This document shows positions 22,651 through 32,689 of a stretch of DNA of 64,000 bases, piece by piece. Each line of letters begins with the position of its first letter. The first letter of the stretch is position 1. Below the pieces are notes generated by a model. It was not told where the DNA came from and did not search any database. It saw only the letters and a program-made list of their open reading frames with translations. Where the stretch lies: contig MNCI01020899.1 of assembly GCA_015680685.1 (NCBI GenBank), positions 117,410 to 181,409 on the forward strand. The letters are read 5' to 3'. The stretch is from Gnetum montanum. Taxonomy: Eukaryota > Streptophyta > Gnetopsida > Gnetales > Gnetaceae. The position numbers were made by a program, and so were the translations under genes.

Positions 22651-24200
22651 CATACTATCATGCTGAAAAACTTTTGTCTCCATTTTACTTAATGATTTTA
22701 GCGCACCAAAACACACTAAAAGGTCCATACCCAACACCTCCAATAATCCCTAGTAACCTAGAACATTGGTTTAAAAAGTTCTTCCAAGTATCAATGTTGT
22801 ACATTTTCATAGGGGTAAAGCCATGAAAATTAAAAATCTCATTGTAAACCAGTCCACAAAAAAATTCATAAAAAATAACCATAGATTAGAATTCAGTGAT
22901 TCTACAAATGTTTGAACTAATAAAAAATAAAATCAAAATCAAAAACTAAAAATACCAAACATCCTTCACTATTTTGAACAAAAAATGAGGAAAGTGACAT
23001 GAAAAAATAGCAAAAACTGAAAAAGCCCCTATGAAATCACTTATGGAAAAATTCACAAAAAGTTAACCATAAGTTAAAATTCAATGCATCAAAAACAAGT
23101 TTACCCTCAAAATAGTAGACAAAAACTCCATGGCCATAAAAATTGAAAATTCCAAGCCATTTTCATGAAAAAAAATACAAATTTGGCATTTCTTTTTGGT
23201 GGGAAAATACAAAAAAAAACACATAAAATAAATTGAAACAAAATCTATAACTCAGCATAGAAGAATTCCAAAACCAAAGCAACATTAAAACCTCATAAAA
23301 ATGACCTATATCTAACATGGGAATTTTGTAAAATTCAGTTTCACTCAATGCACAAGCCTACACAACCAAAAACACCTAGGATTTTATTGAAATTTCACAT
23401 GAAATGGCCAAGAGTGGCGTACCTGGGAGTCATGGTGGAAGATCCTTCTTCTAGCAAAGGTCATGGTAGATTGAAGAGTCCTCTTGTAGCTATGTTAGCC
23501 TCCTCCAAGGTTGGATTCTTTCATGTTGAAGCTCTCCTCTTTGACATCTTGAACAAATAGTGCTAAAACCTCTAAAACCTTCAAGCCTCTAGAGATCCCC
23601 TTGCAACTTTGCCCACTTCTTAGCATAGAAAAAATAGACTACACCAAGGATGAATGTAATTGAAGTAAGAATATGATAAGAGCTTTGGTGCTATGTGCTG
23701 TAGGATGAAATTGGTGTGAGATTTATTTTTGTAAAATTGCAAAGTAAATATTGCTCCCAAACTTATGTGTTAACCATCGAAACCCTGGTTTCCCAAAACA
23801 CTCACACAAGTCTCGCATAACTCTATGATCACAATTAGAAAATGGAACTATGCTAGATTAGAAGGAAATTAATTCTTTTAACAATTCAAATTTGAGGTGG
23901 ACCCCACTGGGTGCCTCTCTAACAAGCCAACAAAGATCCTAACACACTTGGATTTAAGCTTCTCTATAATAACTACACTAGGGTTTAAGCCCCTAGAAGC
24001 CATGGAATTGGTTCTAAACCCCAACCACTAATCAAGTATTGAATGAAATAGATTCTATATGGTACCATATATGCTACAAGCTCATGCCAACTTCCAAGAG
24101 AGACAGACGGACGGACGATACTACCAAACCTACCACTTCATCATCCATCTATCTCATCTTTGAATTCAAAAAGCATTATGTCCAAAATTGGTAATTGGGT
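22651..24200. other. AT-rich spacer of B between antisense ORF and palindrome array
   Basis: A-rich, with many ccataaaa/aaattc words. No domain was recognised. From about 23600 the sequence becomes less AT-rich and grades into the array that follows. Confidence 0.4.
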
Positions 24201-25800
24201 GTTGAGATGGGAGGATACTAGACACCAAGGAAAGCCAAAAATCACATCAAATTGGTTATTTTGGGTAACTATGCTAGCTAGCATAGTCCTAAGAGAGATG
24301 ATGCCTTCCACCACTAACCAAACTCCTGATCAACTCTAGAATGATCACACCATCCACAAAACCCTAACCAAATCCTCTAGGAACTTTTAAACTTCACAAT
24401 ACTAGTCAAAAGGCATGAAAAATAATTTGTCTTGCATGGACTACACTAGGAACACCTTAAATACACTCACTAGCATAGTTCCAATGTAGTTGAGAGAAAT
24501 TTGATCATTAAATACTTCAAGTAACCTTCAAACTGACATTCTTCACCATTACATCCTCTTGGAATCTCCAATGTCCTTAAAATGTCATACCACTAATTGA
24601 AAATGAGTCAAATCCTATGTCAACCTTAGTACTATGATGGGGATGGCCCCAACTACATAGGCTAGCATAGTGCTAATGTAGTTGGGTAGGGGATGAACAC
24701 CAAAAGCTAAAATTAACCTTTAGAATGATAAATTTTAAACTCCACACTTGTCCAAAGTTTCTGGTAAGGTTGAAATGCAAAATAACAAAGTAAAAATTGG
24801 ATAAATCCTACTTCCATCTTAGCACTACATTGGGGATGATCCCAACTATGCTAACTAGCATAGTCCCTTTGTAGTTGGATGAGGGTTGACCACCAAATGC
24901 CAAAAATGACCTTTTGATCAACATATCTTGGCCTTCATACCTTCTTGAGACCTCTAAAAATTCTAAATTTCCAAATAGTAGAAACGAAGTAAGTTGGAAC
25001 ACACGTAAACCTTCAAACTATGTTGGGGGATCCTAGGACTACACAGGCTAGCATAGTCCCTTTTTGAAAACCACAAAGTAACACATAAAAAAGTCAAATT
25101 AACTTCTTGATGCATCATTTCAACCTTATAACCCTACCAAAGACTTTGAAGATCACCAAACCTTGTAAACCAAGTCAAAAATCATTAAAACTCATTCTAC
25201 ATCCCTCAACTACATTAGGACTACACTGACCAACTTAGTCCAAGGGTGTATGGTTAATTCAAAACTAGAAAAACCATCAAAATTGACAATTTCAAGTCTA
25301 AAAACTAGTCATAAATACTAGTGATCCAACATACAATGTCATTAAAAACCAAGATTCATTTTAGACTATGTTGAAGTAGGCCTGGACTATGCTAGCTAGT
25401 GTAGTCATGATTCTAGGTTGGCTTGATTAGTACTATGACACTTTGAATACTCCAAAACTAGACTTGAAACCCCAAAACCTTGTTTGACCTTGATGAATTG
25501 CAGTTTCACATACTTTCAATCTTGGAAATGGTAGATTTCCTTCATCTACACTATAGCCAAGCTCAACTATGCTAACTAGCATAGTCCAGTGGGAGATGGC
25601 TTCGAAAATCACTTTCAATGGCATGTTTTGACCTTGGAATGACTGGTTTACAACCTTGGTGCCCCTGCAATTATGTTGGCTACTGTAGTCCCAGCTAAGT
25701 CCAATGTAGTCACTAGGGATGGTTTCAATTTTGCTTTTAAATAGCCTAAAAATGACCTCACCATGTGCCTAAATTCACATATCAACACTATAGACCTGTA
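24201..25800 (+). repeat. Array of roughly 180-200-bp units with palindromic cores, element B
   Basis: A GACTATGCTAGCTAGCATAGTC-like core recurs near 24268, 24475, 24655, 24845, 25032, 25209, 25387, 25566 and 25675, giving a spacing mostly of 178-200 bases. Between cores the sequence is diverged, but words such as tgaccaccaaatgccaaaa, aatgacctt and ccttggaatgac return. The core is perfect at 24268-24287 (20-base palindrome), 24845-24864 and 25566-25585 (9-base arms, 2-base centre). The array lies between the antisense gene and RT, as in C, where the core sequence differs but the period is the same. Confidence 0.8.
24268..24287. repeat. Perfect 20-bp palindrome
   Basis: ACTATGCTAGCTAGCATAGT equals its own reverse complement. 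It is the best-preserved core of the array. Confidence 0.97.
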
Positions 25801-25849
25801 CTATGGCCTAATATGACCTAAAACTAGAAACATTTAACCCTGACTAACC

Positions 25850-26620
25850 AATATTGACCATTGTTTCCACATGTTTTTCATCCTAACTTATTTGGCTTTG
25901 ATCCATGGTGTTTTGACTTGTTTAGACTTTGTTATGCATTGTTAACCTTGATTGTTTGGCTCTATGATGTCATTTGATTTCATTTTTCTTCATTCTCTCA
26001 TCATTTCATCCTATTCCTATCATTTGGCATCATTTAACCTTAATTGATGTGATTTGATGTCCATCCATGTTGTTTCACCTTGGTATGACCTTGATTGACC
26101 TTTTTCTATGTCATTTGATAAGGTTTGATAATCATCTGGACATCATTTGGCTTCATTTGACCCCACCTAATCATCATTTGGGTATCATTTGGCCTTTATT
26201 CCATGCTAGTTAGCCTTTGTTTTACCTTATTTGTTTTTCCTTCTCTTTTGTGACCCTAGGTGACCAAGCTTTGGCCTTGTTCGACATCATTTCATGAGGT
26301 TCAACCATCAATTAATCACTTGACCATATGTGACCATCATTTAGCCCTCGTCTAGCCTCATTTCATGCTTTTAAGTCTTTGATGCACCTTATCCACCTTA
26401 AAATACCCTTACATAACCTCTATTGACCATTTTTTTTCTCTTAAACAACATCTTTGAATGAAGTGTGATCATCATTTGTCCTTCATTTGGCTCCATTTTG
26501 CCATCATTTGATCTTCATTTGACCTTATTTGGCCTTCACTTCATATCATTCGTTTCACTTACCTCTTGTAACCTTAGTGGCCTTGTTTAAATCTTGCTTG
26601 ACCATCAATGCTATATGTTT
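25850..26620 (+). repeat. TTTGACC/ATTTGGC-rich degenerate minisatellite upstream of RT of B
   Basis: Short words CATTTGGC, CATTTGAC, TTGACCTT and CATCATTT recur dozens of times with 8-20-base spacing and no fixed unit. Element C has the same words in the same orientation relative to its RT at 32650-32090. No coding content. Confidence 0.7.
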
Positions 26621-26815
26621 TCACTTATCCATGCATTATTCCTAAAGTATTTTAAAATATTTTGGCAATATGTACTCATTTTATTATCCAAGTATTACTT
26701 AATGTGCTTATGGTTGATATGTAGGATTGGAGTATGGATACCTGGAAGAAAATTAGTTTCCCTTTGAGCCTAAGTGGACCTCATGGTGATGTTGAATGGA
26801 TAATAGACCTTAATT

Positions 26816-26820
26816 ATTTA
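26816..26820. other. Left target-site duplication of C (imperfect)
   Basis: ATTTA directly before the left LTR; GTTTA directly after the right LTR (48679-48683). Four of five bases match, the difference being a transition. Confidence 0.6.
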
Positions 26821-28351
26821 TGCTACGACTAAAAAGTCACTCGCTAGAATGAAGACCAATGAATCCAATGCACAGTAGTCCTCAACCTTAGATCCCCAAG
26901 GCCTCAATGAAAATGTGGGATCTAAGGTACCCTATCCAATTCAATAAATCAATTAGGGACTTGGCAATTTACAAAATAGTGTAATGAAATGAAATGTCAA
27001 AACTAATAACAAATATGAATGTTGCATAGAAAATAAACAAATAATTCTTGCATAGAAAATCCAAAACTTAAAACTTTATTGAGAAAAAAATAAAGAATAA
27101 TTTAGAGAAATGTGTGAAAATGGTGCCTAAGTGGGTAGCAAGGGGGTTCACTTGGATGGGGGTTTAGGATCCATTAAAGTCAATGTAGTCAACTCCATGA
27201 TCAAGATGTCCTACCATTCCTAATGCTATTGAACCTCTAGTGTTGCAATCTTAATTATACAATGTTGGCTATGGTGGGGGTTAAGAGATGTGAAGAATCC
27301 AAGCTATCCAAATATTCTACACTGGGAGTTTGGAATCCCTAGAGTGCAACGTGGAGCTTCAAAATTCACAAATCCCAAAGGGGATTACAAGGCCACAAGA
27401 TCATAAGGTTTCCATGCTAGGTTCAAGATAATACAAGTGTGGAAACTTGTAAAAAATCTTGAGTGCTTAAGAATGTCCATGTGTGGAACTGTGAACAATT
27501 TTTGTGCAAAAGTGTATGTATGCTAGAAGTTGCTAAAATGTGTCAAAAAATTGCTTAAATGCTTGAAGATTGTGGAACTTATAAATGATATTAGGTCTTA
27601 GGCCATGAATGGTACTATAAAATGGCTATAATTTGTCTACAAATTGGCTACCAAATTATTACAAAATTCTACCTCATTTAGGTGATATGGATGTCCAAAT
27701 TTGGGGGGTTATCATATATAGTAAGTGTCTCCCCATGGTCATTTTTTTGCTATAAATAGTAATGGGGGCACACCTTGCATGCTGGAGATGAATCTTCTAC
27801 ATTAAGCTCTCCACCATGCTTACTGAAGTTGCTAGTCAATGTTGAAGTATCCAAATCTAGCTATTATGGCTTCCACACTGGGGGGGATGCAATTTCCATG
27901 TTGGGGATGGAGCCTCCATGCTAAGGGAAAACTTCAACATTGAGGGGAGAAGGTTTCTATGTTGATCATGTAGTCTCCAAACTACAGGGAAAGTTTCCAA
28001 ACTAAGGAGAAACCTTCCACCTCTCCACATTGGAGTTAGGTAAGATCTACTCCCCTGCTAATGTTTCCAGTGTACAAAAATGTATACCTTCCATAAAACC
28101 CATCAAATTACCATTTCTATCATTCCAAAAGGCATTTTTGACATCCCCTAAGCCTAAACATAGATACTATGTGATCTTTTTCACTTGGAAAATGAGGCTT
28201 TGCCCACTTATGAACAATTTTTCAACATCCAAAAGTATAAAGTATGTGATTATAATATTGACATTTGCAATGAATTTTTGCCTTGGGTTTCATGGGGTGA
28301 AAGCTACATGATGAAAATTGGCTATAACATGCAAATTTTTGTGGTGTTTCA
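26821..28351 (-). repeat. 3' LTR of C
   Basis: On the plus strand it begins TGCTACGACT and ends GGTGTTTCA; on the element strand TGAAACACC...GTAGCA. It is homologous throughout to 47370-48678, for example atccaatgcaca-tagtcctcaacc, aaatagtgtaatgaaatgaaatg, acttggatgggggtttagg and ttgggtttcatgggg. It has about 180 bases (28088-28268) missing in the right copy at the N. The frames at 28030-28376 are LTR sequence, not genes. Confidence 0.88.
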
Positions 28352-28372
28352 ATGGTCCCTCTTTGTTGATAT
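28352..28372 (-). other. Polypurine tract of C
   Basis: On the minus strand CAACAAAGAGGGACCAT runs directly into the LTR start TGAAACACC. It marks the 3' end of the internal region and fixes the element orientation as minus. Confidence 0.7.
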
Positions 28373-28464
28373 CTAGAGGATTAACCCAAGAGGCACCGAC
28401 AAAGAATACAAAACATCACTGCATATTATAATGTTACAATGCATATAGGACACATAAAAATTAG

Positions 28465-28570
28465 GCTATCTAGGTCACCAAAGTTGCTAGTTTAAGGTGA
28501 TGATGGGCCATGGTACTAGTTTAAGGCCCTAGCAAGCCATGTTGCTAGTTTAAAGTCATAGAAAATTGTT
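28465..28570 (-). repeat. 33-bp-type repeats after the integrase of C
   Basis: Three units of about 30-33 bases, on the plus strand TTGCTAGTTTAAGG..GATGGGCCATGG, ACTAGTTTAAGGCCCTAGCAAGCCATG, TTGCTAGTTTAAAG. The reverse complement (CATGGCCC...GGCCTTAAACTAG) is the unit of the 16.9-kb array of B, in the same orientation relative to gag-pol. Confidence 0.75.
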
Positions 28571-28601
28571 GAAAGTAGGCTCACTTGTTGATGATTATTA
28601 G

Positions 28602-29780
28602 CTACATGTAGTATGGCTTTAGATAGGAATGATTGACCAAATTAGCCAACACATTCTCATTCATGTTGGCAATCCTAAATGCTCCATTACCATACTCTCC
28701 AGTCACAATGAAGGATCCTTCCCTATTGGTTAAGAATTTGTCTGCATGCTTGTGGACAGCTTTGAGGACTAAGTTACTTTCTTTGATCTTGTGCATGGTC
28801 AAGTTATGGTGATGTTGCCACTTCTCCCTCTCTTGATACTGCTTGATGTGAGTAAGCACTTGCATTTGTTGCTCCTCCACCAAGTCCAAGGCTACTATCT
28901 ATGATTTCTTATTCTACTCATCGTTGATGAAGTTAATCAAGGCTACTTAGAGTGATGGTACCTACAATCCAAGAGGTAAAATAGCTTCAATACCATAAAC
29001 TAGACTATAAGGGATCACCCTGGTTGCTGTGTGATAGGTTTTTCTATATAGCCATAGTGCATGAACAAATCGTTCATTCCATGTCTACTTGCTATTGTTG
29101 AGCATCTTTTTGAATAGGTTGATGATGACCTTATTTCTTACTTCCGCTTATCCATTGGCTTAAGGGTAATATGGCAATGTGAAAGAATGCTTAATACCTA
29201 GGTTATGATAGAATCTTTCATTTCATGGCTACTAAATTATGGTCCATTGTCTATAACTATGGTTATGGGTATGCTAAAACAAGCCACAATGTTATCTAGA
29301 ATGAACTTGTAGATTTGTTCAGATGTAGTCTTCCCACTTTGTAAAGCATCTAGTCATAATGATGATGAAGCTATGCCCTGTAGAAGACTTAGGCATTATA
29401 GGCCCGATGATATGCAACCCCCATCATTGAAACATCCATATTATCAGAGTGGTATGCAACTCAATTGGTGATACATGTATGAGGTTGCTATATCATTGGC
29501 ATGTGTCACATTGCCTAACCTTTTACAGGAAGTCATTTTTCATATGGAAAAAATAGTAGCCTAACCATCTAATCTTAGTAGCCATAGATCTAGGTCCTAT
29601 ATGTCCTCCCTAACACCCTTGTGAACCTCCTCTAGGACTATTTTGGCTTTGATTTTACATAGGCACTTTAGGAGTATGCCATCATAGGATTGTCAACATA
29701 ATGCGTTATCACCTATGATGACATACTACTTTAATCGCTTGCATACAACATCCTTTTGAGCAGTAATCAGGCCTTGTGAG
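28602..29780 (-). pseudogene. Integrase of Tat element C (broken)
   Basis: Minus-strand pieces in order: decayed zinc region (29750-29480), core, then YYP-ANG-AEVRNKVIINLF, TWNERFVHALWLYRKTYHTA, PYSLVYGIEAILPLGL. The last 95 residues (28889-28602) are open: ALDLVEEQQMQVLTHIKQYQ, ESNLVLKAVHKHADKF, GSFIVTGEYGNGAFRIANM, SYLKPYYM, ending in a normal stop. This is the Tat C-terminal domain (E-G-P-F/Y-x-V...G-A-Y-x-L...N-x-x-x-L-K-x-Y-Y). Stops in the core make it inactive. The equivalent in B ends SYLRPYYI, showing B and C are related families. Confidence 0.9.
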
Positions 29781-29919
29781 AATTCACCATGCATAATAAA
29801 ATTTGATATCGTCATACCATTCCTTGAAAGAAGTGGTATCAACAATGACTGCAAAGTTATCATTAGTGTTCTATGTGATAGGAGTAGCATAGTCCATGGT
29901 TAAGGTGGGTAACTTACTA

Positions 29920-30350
29920 AACACATCTAGTGTCACACTAAGGGCTAACACTACAATTGCATTGACTATGCTACTCTTATTTTCAAGGTATGTGTTGGAT
30001 ATAAATATCTATGAATTTTTATAATAATTTCTTACCTAGGTCACAGTAAGGTTGTAAGTATTAAGCCTTACATGCATATAATTTGGTTACTTAGTTCACC
30101 ACAAGTTGTGAATCACCTTTGATTACTAAGCATCTAGTTCCTAGGTCACAAGTTACCATCATCGCTCTGATCAAACCTTCATACTCCACTATGTTATTTG
30201 TACATGGGAACTAAAAATGATAGGCAAAGGATTGGATCTCATCAAATGCAAATGTTATGATGGTAGTGGCACTAGCCCCATGGATGGTTGAAGCTCTATT
30301 AAAGTGCATGAACACCTCATAACCCTTAGGTACTTGGCTAACTACATTAA
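29920..30350 (-). pseudogene. Second (archaeal-type) RNase H of element C (broken)
   Basis: The minus strand reads VFMHFNRASTIHGASATTII, then CTNNIVEYEGLIRAMMVTCD, LVIKGDSQLVVN, LYACKAQYLQPYCDLGKKLL and IYIQHIP. These are aRH signatures (x-F-D-G-A-S...T-N-N-x-A-E-Y-E-A-L...G-D-S-Q-L-V-x-x-Q). The first catalytic Asp of FDGAS is Asn here. The presence of aRH between RNase H and integrase is the hallmark of the Tat lineage. Confidence 0.88.
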
Positions 30351-30469
30351 TGTGTTCATCAGGGAATTCAAGATTTATGGCTACTTCATCATCAATAGGT
30401 GAAACTGTAAGTTGTACAGCTATAGCTCAACCTTTCATTGAGGATTGAGAAATATAATGAAGGTCAAAT

Positions 30470-30880
30470 TCCACAATTATGGCTTTTCATTGGGATATAT
30501 GGCTACTTTCATATACATTGGTCATTATGGCTCTAAGAATGTTATCCTTGCAAATTATGTTGACTTGGCTTTTGAAGGGGTACTGTATTAACTTCTTCAA
30601 AGAGAAGACTAGTGCAAGACAATACTTCTCCACTTTAGTGTATCAAGCCTCATGGGTAACTAATGCATGGCTAAGGTAGTATACAAGAATTTCTACTCCA
30701 TCATCAAGTTTCTAATAGATTAGAGAGGCAATGGATGTGTTGAAGATGGTAAGGAAAATGTAAAATGGTTTACCCTCTTGTAGAGAATACACTATTGATA
30801 GTTTTGCTAACTCTTGCTTTAGGTTTTCAAAGGCCTCTTGAAATTGAGCCATCCACAAATAATGAACTCATTTCTTAAGC
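30470..30880 (-). pseudogene. RNase H of element C (broken)
   Basis: The minus strand gives LVYYLSHALVTHEA, YTKVEKYCLALVFSLKKLIQ and VNIICKDNILRAIM. This matches Tat RNase H (P-V-Y-Y-V-S-R-x-L..E-x-R-Y-x-x-x-E-K-x-x-L-A-L-V-x-A-x-x-K-L-R). Stops are present. The parallel block in B is KLPVYYLSHALVAH. Confidence 0.82.
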
Positions 30881-30959
30881 AAATGTTATATGGGTTGTAA
30901 CTTATTTGTAAGCCTAGCAATAAACCTATGAATAAACTATAATCTACCTTGCAATCCTT

Positions 30960-31900
30960 CAAGCTCCTTAAGGTTGGTAGGTGCAACTAATTTGGATATG
31001 GCCTTAACCTTATCAAGATCAACATGTATCCCTGCTTTAGAGACTATGAAGCCAAGCATCTTTCTAGTCTTGACACAGAGATGCATTTCTTGTAATTAAT
31101 CCTAAGCTTGTACTTAAGGCACCATTTAAGCACAAGGTCCAATTCATTAGCATGACCATTGATCACTTTGGACTTAACGACTATGTCATCTATGTAACAT
31201 TAAGCAAACCTAGAATGTAATCACTGAAGATATAGGTCATGGCTCTCTAGTATGTTGCTCCTACATTCTTCAAGCCAAAGGGCATCATGTTATAACAAAA
31301 AGTAACCTAAGGGGTCATGAAGGTCATGCTAAGTTGATGCTCTAGGTTGATCTTAATCTACTTATATCCTAAGAATCCATCCATAAAGGACAACAAGACA
31401 TGTTCAACCATAGTATCGATAAGTTGATCAATACTAGGCAAAGTCATCTTTGAAAGTCACTTTATTGAGGTCTCAAAAATCAATGCAAATGTAGATACTT
31501 CTTAGGAGATACCACTATGTTGAACACCCATTCTACATAATCAACAACCCTAATGAAACCATCTTGGTAGAGATTTAAGATCTCATCAAAAACTACCAAG
31601 GCCAAATAAAGTCTAATTTTACACACTTTTTACTTAATTGGTCTAATTCTAAGGTCTAGTATGATGTTGTGTTGGACTAAAGGTGGGTCTAGGCTTAGCA
31701 TGTCTTTATATGACCAGGAAAAGACTTTAATATTTCTTTGTAGGACCTTGGTAATGTCTTGAGCATATTGAGGTTCTAGTAAAGAACTTAGTTTAAAGGT
31801 TTTCTCCCCACCACTATGCATTATAATAGGGAACTCAAATAGAGAGTCTTTAGTTATGTCATCCACCTTTAAGTTAAGGTTTTTGACTAGGATTTTAGGT
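30960..31900 (-). pseudogene. Reverse transcriptase of Tat element C (broken)
   Basis: The region opens on the minus strand at 31866 with ITKDSLFEFPIIMHSGGEKT, IKVFSWSYKDMLSLDP and VQHNIILDL, the Tat segment upstream of RT (F-A-W-x-x-x-D-M-P-G-I-D-P-x-x-x-x-H). Palm pieces include MMPFGLKNVGATY and AMTYIFSDYILGLLN near 31290-31200. Multiple stops and shifts. The first half is nearly colinear with B at 48740-49030 (TKDFLIEVP-IAHSGEEKT), so B and C share an ancestor. RT starts about 10 kb after protease, an unusual distance. Confidence 0.88.
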
Positions 31901-32089
31901 CATTCTGGAGGTTTCTCTATTGAGGCTATGTAGTCTACAAGAATCTTAGTCTCAAGATCTAGGCAATTAGGTTTGATACACCATTCAACATCACCGTGAG
32001 ATTCATGTAGACACAAAGGAAAATTGATTTGCTCCCAAGTACTCATACATTGATCCTACATGTCAACCAAAAGCATATTAATTGACACC

Positions 32090-32650
32090 TGGGTAAAAGT
32101 GAATAAATAATACTAAAATGCTATAAAATAATGCAAATATATGCAAATCCAATGCAAACAAGACCATCCAAGATCATCAATGAGATAGGTACAATTTGAC
32201 AAAGTACCATAAAGGCTAAACAAAGGTCAAATAAAGGTCAAACAAGGGGAAATATAAGAAATAAGACTAAAAATGATTAATAAAGGCCACAATTTCACTA
32301 GCTTTTGGCCTAAGAAAGCCATGATGCCAACTTAGAGTCTTTGTGAACTATGATGCCAGTTTAAGGCCTTAGTGGGCCATGGTCACATGATGTCAAATTG
32401 TGGTTAGAGAAGGTCAAACCCCACTATTTGATACCATTCAATGGCTAAACAAAGGCATATATGGCTATAATAAGGTAAATAAATAACCTATAAGGTTGTA
32501 TATAGGCCATAGAAGGTCAACAAGGTAAACAATGCAACACATGTCCATAAAATAAGCCAAAATACTATGTAATAAGATAAATATCAAGCAAAACAAGCTA
32601 GATATGGTAAAATTTGGCTAATATAGGTTAAAAAATGATTAGGTTGTGCC
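32090..32650 (-). repeat. TTTGACC-rich tract with 33-bp-type repeats upstream of RT of C
   Basis: On the plus strand AAAGGTCAAA, AAGGCTAAACAAAGG and AAGGTCAACAAGG recur, the reverse complement of the TTTGACC words of B. Embedded at 32285-32395 are three repeat units with AAGAAAGCCATGATGCCA, GAACTATGATGCCAGTTTAAG and GGCCTTAGTGGGCCATGG, the same 33-bp family as in B at 16.9 kb. Confidence 0.7.
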
Positions 32651-32689
32651 ATTTTTAGGCCTTAGAGGTTCATTTTTTAAGGCTACAAG

